Assembly (NCBI GenBank): GCA_001303545.1
Contig: LJUA01000054.1
Location: 1-10,024 of the forward strand
Source: Dehalococcoidia bacterium SM23_28_2
GTDB taxonomy: Bacteria > Chloroflexota > Dehalococcoidia > SM23-28-2
DNA: 10,024 bases
Reading direction: 5' to 3'
In this document: in pieces, positions 6,634 through 10,024 of the stretch
Position numbering within the stretch: position 1 is the first letter of the stretch
Layout of the letters: each line of letters starts with the position of its first letter
The notes under the pieces: model-generated
Seen by the model: the letters and a program-made list of their open reading frames with translations, nothing else
Database searches by the model: none
What the model was told of the DNA's origin: nothing
Position numbers and translations under genes: made by a program

Positions 6634-6662
6634 ATCTTAGACCATTGCGCTCCTGGCCGCAA
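6634..6662 (-). promoter_or_regulatory. Predicted promoter of asd-dapA
   Basis: On the minus strand TTGCGG (6662-6657) and TAAGAT (6639-6634) are separated by 17 bp. A start near 6627 gives a leader of about 47 nt before the asd ATG. It lies in the 147-bp gap between the glycosyltransferase gene and asd, the only sizeable gap on this strand, which supports a new transcription unit here. The form (TTGC in the -35, 17-bp spacer) is the same as at the rho and purA promoters. Confidence 0.6.
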
Positions 6663-6727
6663 GCCCCGCGACGGCGGCTGTCGGATGAGGGATATCAGGA
6701 CGCTTGGCCAGGCCGATGGAAAGTCGG

Positions 6728-7456
6728 TTACGCCCTGGCCTTAACCGCTCGCCAGGGGCGTCGCAGGCGGAGGCGCGCGAGACCGCGGATGTCCTCCCAG
6801 ACAGTCTTGCGGATGTTCACCCGCGTATCGGGGTCCTCCAGCCAGCGCACGGGGATCTCCTTCACCGGATAGCCGGACTTCTCGGCCAGGATCAGGAGCT
6901 CCGTATCGAAGAACCACTCGTTGTTCTCTATCAGGGGCACCAGCTCCTGAACCGCTCGCCGGCTGACGGCCTTGAAGCCGCACTGGGCATCCGAGAAGCG
7001 GGTGAAGAACAGGGCTTTGATCATCAGGTTGTAGCCGCGGGAGATGAACTGGCGCTTCAGGGAGCGGTGGGTATCGGAGGCCGGCGACAGGCGGCTGCCG
7101 AAGGAGACCTCGTAGCCCTCGCTGGCGATGGCCTCGATGAGGGGCGGGAAGGCCTCCAGCTCGGTGGAGAGGTCTACGTCCATGTAGCTGACGACATCGG
7201 CTGCGCTGCCCAGCCAGGACGCTTTCAGCGCCCGACCCCGGCCCTTCTGGGGGATATGGAGGGAGGCCACGTCCGCGTGCTTCTCCGCCAGCCCTTGGGC
7301 TACCGCCAGGGTGTTGTCGGTGGAGGCGTTGTCGGCGATGAGGATGCGCCACTGATGGGCGAAGCCCTCGCTCAGAAAGCGGCGCAGGGTATCCACGCTC
7401 TGGGCGAGGACGTGCTCCTCGTTGTAGACAGGGATGACGACGTCGACGTTAGCCAT
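6728..7456 (-). CDS. Family 2 glycosyltransferase, dolichyl-phosphate mannose/glucose synthase-like
   Basis: The 242-residue product is a soluble GT-A glycosyltransferase related to the DPM1/Alg5 group, which in other organisms moves a sugar from GDP-mannose or UDP-glucose to a polyprenyl phosphate. Visible signatures are the N-terminal strand VVIPVYNEE (6-14), ADNASTDNT (41-49), KGRGRALK (71-78), the metal-binding DVD within YMDVDLST (91-98), GSRL (120-123), and DAQCGFK (156-162). There is no C-terminal membrane segment; the tail is Arg-rich (227-242), which could touch the membrane peripherally. It starts 3 nt after the purH stop without a strong Shine-Dalgarno, so it is probably translated by reinitiation from purH and is the last gene of the purM-purH transcript. 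Nothing in its sequence links it to purine synthesis. Fold and family are secure; donor and acceptor are unknown. Confidence 0.9.
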   Translation of the reverse strand: MANVDVVIPVYNEEHVLAQSVDTLRRFLSEGFAHQWRILIADNASTDNTLAVAQGLAEKHADVASLHIPQKGRGRALKASWLGSAADVVSYMDVDLSTELEAFPPLIEAIASEGYEVSFGSRLSPASDTHRSLKRQFISRGYNLMIKALFFTRFSDAQCGFKAVSRRAVQELVPLIENNEWFFDTELLILAEKSGYPVKEIPVRWLEDPDTRVNIRKTVWEDIRGLARLRLRRPWRAVKARA

Positions 7457-7459
7457 GGC

Positions 7460-9001
7460 TCAATGCCTGAAGTGACGAATGCCGGTAAAGACCATCGCCA
7501 TGCCCCGGGCATCCGCCGCCTCGATGACCTCCTGGTCGCGGATGGAGCCGCCGGGCTGGATGACGGCAGTGACGCCGCCGTCGGAGGCCAGCTCGACGCC
7601 GTCGGGGAAGGGGAAAAAGGCATCGGAGGCCAGGACGGCACCGCTGGCTCGTTCTTCGGCCCGCCGCAGGGCCAGATGTACGCTGGTCACCCTGTTGGGC
7701 TGGCCGGCGCCCATGCCCAACAGCGTGCGGTCTTTGACCACGACGATGGCGTTGGACTTGACGTGCTTGACTATCTTCCAGGCGAAGCGCAGGTCGGCCA
7801 GTTCGTCCTCAGTGGGAGCGCGCTTGGTCACCACCTTCAGCTCGATGGCGTCGTCCAGGTAGGCGTCGGGCTCCTGGGCGAGGAAGCCGCCGGAGACCCG
7901 CCGGTACTCCAGGGCGGTAGCGCAGCCGACGGCCGCCCTCTCGTCTAGCTGGAGGAGGCGCAGGTTCTTCTTCTTCTGGAGGGTGGTCAAGGCTTCCTCT
8001 GAGAAGGCAGGGGCGATGACGATCTCGTAGAACGTCTTGCCGATCTCTTCCGCCGCCTCGCCGGTGAGTTCTCGGTTGACGGCGACGATCCCTCCGTAGG
8101 CGGAGACGGGGTCGCCGGAGAGGGCGCGGCGGTAGGCCTCGGCCAGGTCCGAGTGACAGGCCAGGCCGCAGGGGTTGGTGTGCTTGACGACCACCGCCGT
8201 GGGCTCGGGGAAATCCAAGGAGGCCCGCCAGGCGGCGTCGGCGTCCAGGAAGTTGTTGTAGGAAAGCTGTTTGCCGTGGAGCTGTTCGGCGGACGCGATA
8301 CCCCACGTCCGTCCTCCCCAGCGGACGCTCTCCTCGCGATAGACGGCCGCCCGCTGGTGGGGGTTCTCACCGTAGCGGACGTCGAACAGCTTGCGCAGGG
8401 GGATGGTGAGCTGCTGGGGGAAGGTTTCCTCCTCCGCTCGCAGGTACTGGGCGATGGCTGTGTCGTAGGAGGCGACGTGCTGGAAGGCCTTGAGAGCCAG
8501 CCGCTGGCGCTCCTCCAGGGGCACGTCTCCGGCTCGCAGGAGGTCGAGCAGCGAGCCGTAGTCGGCGGGGTCGACGATCACCAGCACGTGGGGGAAGTTC
8601 TTGGCGGCGGCGCGGATCATGGTCGGGCCGCCGATGTCGATGTTCTCCAGGGCATCTTCGAGGGTCACGCCGGGCTTGGTCACCGTCTGCACGAAGGGGT
8701 AGAGGTTGACGGCCACCAGGTCGATGGCGCCGATGCCGCTCTTGGCCAACTCCTCCAGGTGCGAGGGCCGGTCGCGGCGGGCGAGGATGCCTCCGTGCAC
8801 CGCCGGGTGGAGCGTCTTCACCCTCCCGTCCAGGATCTCGGGAAAGCCGGTGAGCTTGGACACGCTGGCGACGGCGACTCCCGCCTCGGCTATGGCCTTG
8901 TGGGTGCCGCCGGTGCTGTGCAATTCGAAGCCCAGCTCGGCCAGCCCGCGGGCGAAGTCGACAACGCCTGTCTTATCGGAAACGCTGATGATCGCTCTCA
9001 C
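7460..9001 (-). CDS. purH: Bifunctional AICAR formyltransferase / IMP cyclohydrolase PurH
   Basis: Catalyses the last two steps of IMP synthesis: formylation of AICAR with 10-formyl-THF, then ring closure. With the GTG start at 9001 the product is 513 residues, the normal length. The N-terminal MGS-like cyclohydrolase domain begins SVSDKTG (6-12) and contains HSTGGTHKAI (28-37) and GRVKTLHPAVHGGIL (59-73). The C-terminal formyltransferase domain has RYGENPHQ (209-216), QLSYNN (245-250), the catalytic Lys273-His274 pair in VVKHTNPCG, and a closing IQPGGSIRDQEVI segment. The start is chosen because the family begins right before SVSDKTG and GAGGAG (9010-9015) lies 8 nt upstream; a longer ATG frame to 9157 would only add residues read out of frame through the preceding gene. 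The GTG overlaps the upstream TGA as GTGA, implying translational coupling. Confidence 0.97.
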   Translation of the reverse strand: MRAIISVSDKTGVVDFARGLAELGFELHSTGGTHKAIAEAGVAVASVSKLTGFPEILDGRVKTLHPAVHGGILARRDRPSHLEELAKSGIGAIDLVAVNLYPFVQTVTKPGVTLEDALENIDIGGPTMIRAAAKNFPHVLVIVDPADYGSLLDLLRAGDVPLEERQRLALKAFQHVASYDTAIAQYLRAEEETFPQQLTIPLRKLFDVRYGENPHQRAAVYREESVRWGGRTWGIASAEQLHGKQLSYNNFLDADAAWRASLDFPEPTAVVVKHTNPCGLACHSDLAEAYRRALSGDPVSAYGGIVAVNRELTGEAAEEIGKTFYEIVIAPAFSEEALTTLQKKKNLRLLQLDERAAVGCATALEYRRVSGGFLAQEPDAYLDDAIELKVVTKRAPTEDELADLRFAWKIVKHVKSNAIVVVKDRTLLGMGAGQPNRVTSVHLALRRAEERASGAVLASDAFFPFPDGVELASDGGVTAVIQPGGSIRDQEVIEAADARGMAMVFTGIRHFRH

Positions 9002-9432
9002 CGATAGTACTCCTCGCCTTCCTCTTCGATCTCCTCGAACTCTTTGGCTACCTCGGGGGTCACCTCGCCGCTGCCGCCGCAAAGGGGGCAGGGCACGAGG
9101 CCGCCCTCCAGGTTCTCGATGCCCTGGAACTCCATGAGCCTGTCGTCCTCCGTCCACACGTAGGTGCGGTCGGGGTCGAAGTCGTCGAAGCGATGGGGGC
9201 GCTGCGTGCGGCCCTCCTCATCAATATACGCCAGGTCCGATTGACGCTCCAGGTGCTCCTCGAAGAATATGCGCAGGGCCTCCCGCGGGTTCCTGGCCTC
9301 GATGTCCTCCTCCCAGTTCATCTCGCCGTGCCGGAGGAGGCCGCGGGGCTCCTCCATCGAGCGGGTGTACTCGGAATCGAGCTGGATACCGTGCGGCCTA
9401 CGGGCAACGTAGTAGATGCGGAAGTTGGGCAT
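8998..9432 (-). CDS. Unrecognised 144-residue protein with one CxxCxGxG motif, between purM and purH
   Basis: I do not recognise this protein. Its N-terminal part starts with a beta-like stretch NFRIYYVARRPHG (3-15) and includes EARNPREALRIFFEEHLER (45-63), probably a helix. Residues 70-100 are rich in Asp, Arg and aromatic residues. CPLCGGSGEV (115-124) matches the DnaJ-type CxxCxGxG zinc motif exactly but occurs once, so a zinc site would need two chains or other ligands. The tail (129-144) is strongly acidic, mostly Glu and Tyr. No signal peptide or membrane segment is visible. It is a real gene: it begins 12 nt after the purM stop with AGGAG overlapping that stop, overlaps purH by 4 nt (GTGA), and has coherent codon use. 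Co-expression with purM and purH suggests, but does not prove, a link to purine synthesis or its regulation. Confidence 0.8.
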   Translation of the reverse strand: MPNFRIYYVARRPHGIQLDSEYTRSMEEPRGLLRHGEMNWEEDIEARNPREALRIFFEEHLERQSDLAYIDEEGRTQRPHRFDDFDPDRTYVWTEDDRLMEFQGIENLEGGLVPCPLCGGSGEVTPEVAKEFEEIEEEGEEYYR

Positions 9433-9444
9433 ATGCCAGCGCTC

Positions 9445-10024
9445 CTAGGCGATTACCGCCCGCGGTTCACCTTTCTGGGCGATGACCTCTCCCACCGCCA
9501 GCGCCTCGGGCAGTTGGGCGCGCACGGCCTCCGCGTCCTCGGGGGCGCAGGCCACTATCAGCCCCAGGCCCATGTTGAACGTGCGGTACATCTCCTCTTC
9601 GGCCACCTTGCCCCGCTCCTGGATCAGGCGGAAGATGGGCGGCACCGGCCAGCTTCCCCGCCGCAGGCGGGCGGCTAGGCCCTCACGTAGGATGCGGGGG
9701 AGGTTGCCCGGTATGCCCCCGCCGGTGATGTGGGCGATGCCCTTCAGCCTGCCCAAGACCGGCTTGAGTTCATTGTAGTAGCAGCGGTGGGGTGCCAGCA
9801 ACGCCTCCCCCAGCGTGCCTTCCAGGCCGGGGTAGCTGCGGAGGCCCACGCCGAACACCTTGCGGGCGAGCGAATAGCCGTTGGTGTGCAGGCCGCTGGA
9901 GGGCAGGCCGAGGAGCACATCGCCCGCGCGGATGGTGCTGCCGTCGATGATCTGGCCCCGCTCGACCACGCCCACGATGAACCCCACCAGGTCGAAGTCG
10001 CCCTGGCCGTAGACGTCGGGCATG
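9445..10024 (-). CDS. purM: Phosphoribosylformylglycinamidine cyclo-ligase PurM (C-terminal part; N-terminus outside window)
   Basis: AIR synthetase closes the imidazole ring of FGAM using ATP, the fifth step of purine synthesis. The window holds roughly the last 190 residues; about 150 N-terminal residues, including the glycine-rich nucleotide-binding part, lie beyond the right edge. The first visible residues, MPDVYGQGDFDLVGFIVGVV, align to the family's internal EMPGMY...YDLAGF...GVVE segment, so the ATG near the edge is internal and not the start. Further matches are GLPSSGLHTNGYSLARKV, HITGGGIPGNLPRIL, and FNMGLGLIV. The visible portion is intact with no frameshift. It is the upstream visible gene of a purM, small protein, purH, glycosyltransferase series; the promoter lies outside the window. 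Confidence 0.95.
   Translation of the reverse strand, partial: MPDVYGQGDFDLVGFIVGVVERGQIIDGSTIRAGDVLLGLPSSGLHTNGYSLARKVFGVGLRSYPGLEGTLGEALLAPHRCYYNELKPVLGRLKGIAHITGGGIPGNLPRILREGLAARLRRGSWPVPPIFRLIQERGKVAEEEMYRTFNMGLGLIVACAPEDAEAVRAQLPEALAVGEVIAQKGEPRAVIA

Noticed and set aside
6581..6727. Lysine riboswitch upstream of asd-dapA
   Set aside because: The predicted leader is about 47 nt and the whole gap 147 nt, too short for that riboswitch, and none of its core helices were seen.
6704..7948. 414-codon plus-strand open frame across the glycosyltransferase and purH
   Set aside because: It is antisense to two well-supported genes and the junction between them, with no recognisable domain.
9002..9157. 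Upstream ATG extension of purH
   Set aside because: The extra residues are the preceding gene read in another frame, and the family's N-terminus begins at the GTG at 9001, which has its own Shine-Dalgarno.

Overview
This is a GC-rich bacterial chromosomal window made almost entirely of housekeeping genes, ten in all. The mix of genes, strong G/C bias at third codon positions, GTG starts and recognisable sigma70-type promoters fit a free-living bacterium. The sequences give an impression of Chloroflexota (Dehalococcoidia-like), but that is only an impression and would need a phylogeny. No mobile element, tRNA, rRNA, CRISPR array or long repeat was seen.

Plus strand, left half: dapB (84-878, diaminopimelate/lysine pathway), rho (1015-2280, transcription terminator, with its own promoter near 904-932), a SAM-dependent methyltransferase with an N-terminal four-cysteine knuckle (2340-3080, less GC-biased in codon use than its neighbours), and purA (3312-4601, AMP branch of purine synthesis). 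purA has a strong promoter (3199-3227) and a structured leader in which a 12-bp hairpin sits between a strong Shine-Dalgarno sequence and the ATG.

Minus strand, right half, read from the right edge: purM (partial, runs off the window), an unrecognised 144-residue protein with a single DnaJ-like CxxCxGxG motif, purH (translationally coupled to it by a GTGA overlap), and a family 2 glycosyltransferase 3 nt after purH. A new promoter (6634-6662) then starts the asd-dapA pair, which converges on purA at about 4602-4657. No convincing intrinsic terminator is visible at the convergence or after the glycosyltransferase gene, which is compatible with Rho-dependent ends.

Functionally the window interleaves two pathways that both draw on aspartate: the lysine/DAP branch (asd, dapA, dapB) and purine synthesis (purM, purH, purA). 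The most unusual observation is that the asd product keeps the full fold and substrate-binding signatures of aspartate-semialdehyde dehydrogenase, but has Ser where the catalytic Cys should be and Asn where the acid/base His should be. The second is the hairpin-bridged ribosome binding site of purA. The third is the uncharacterised small protein locked between purM and purH.
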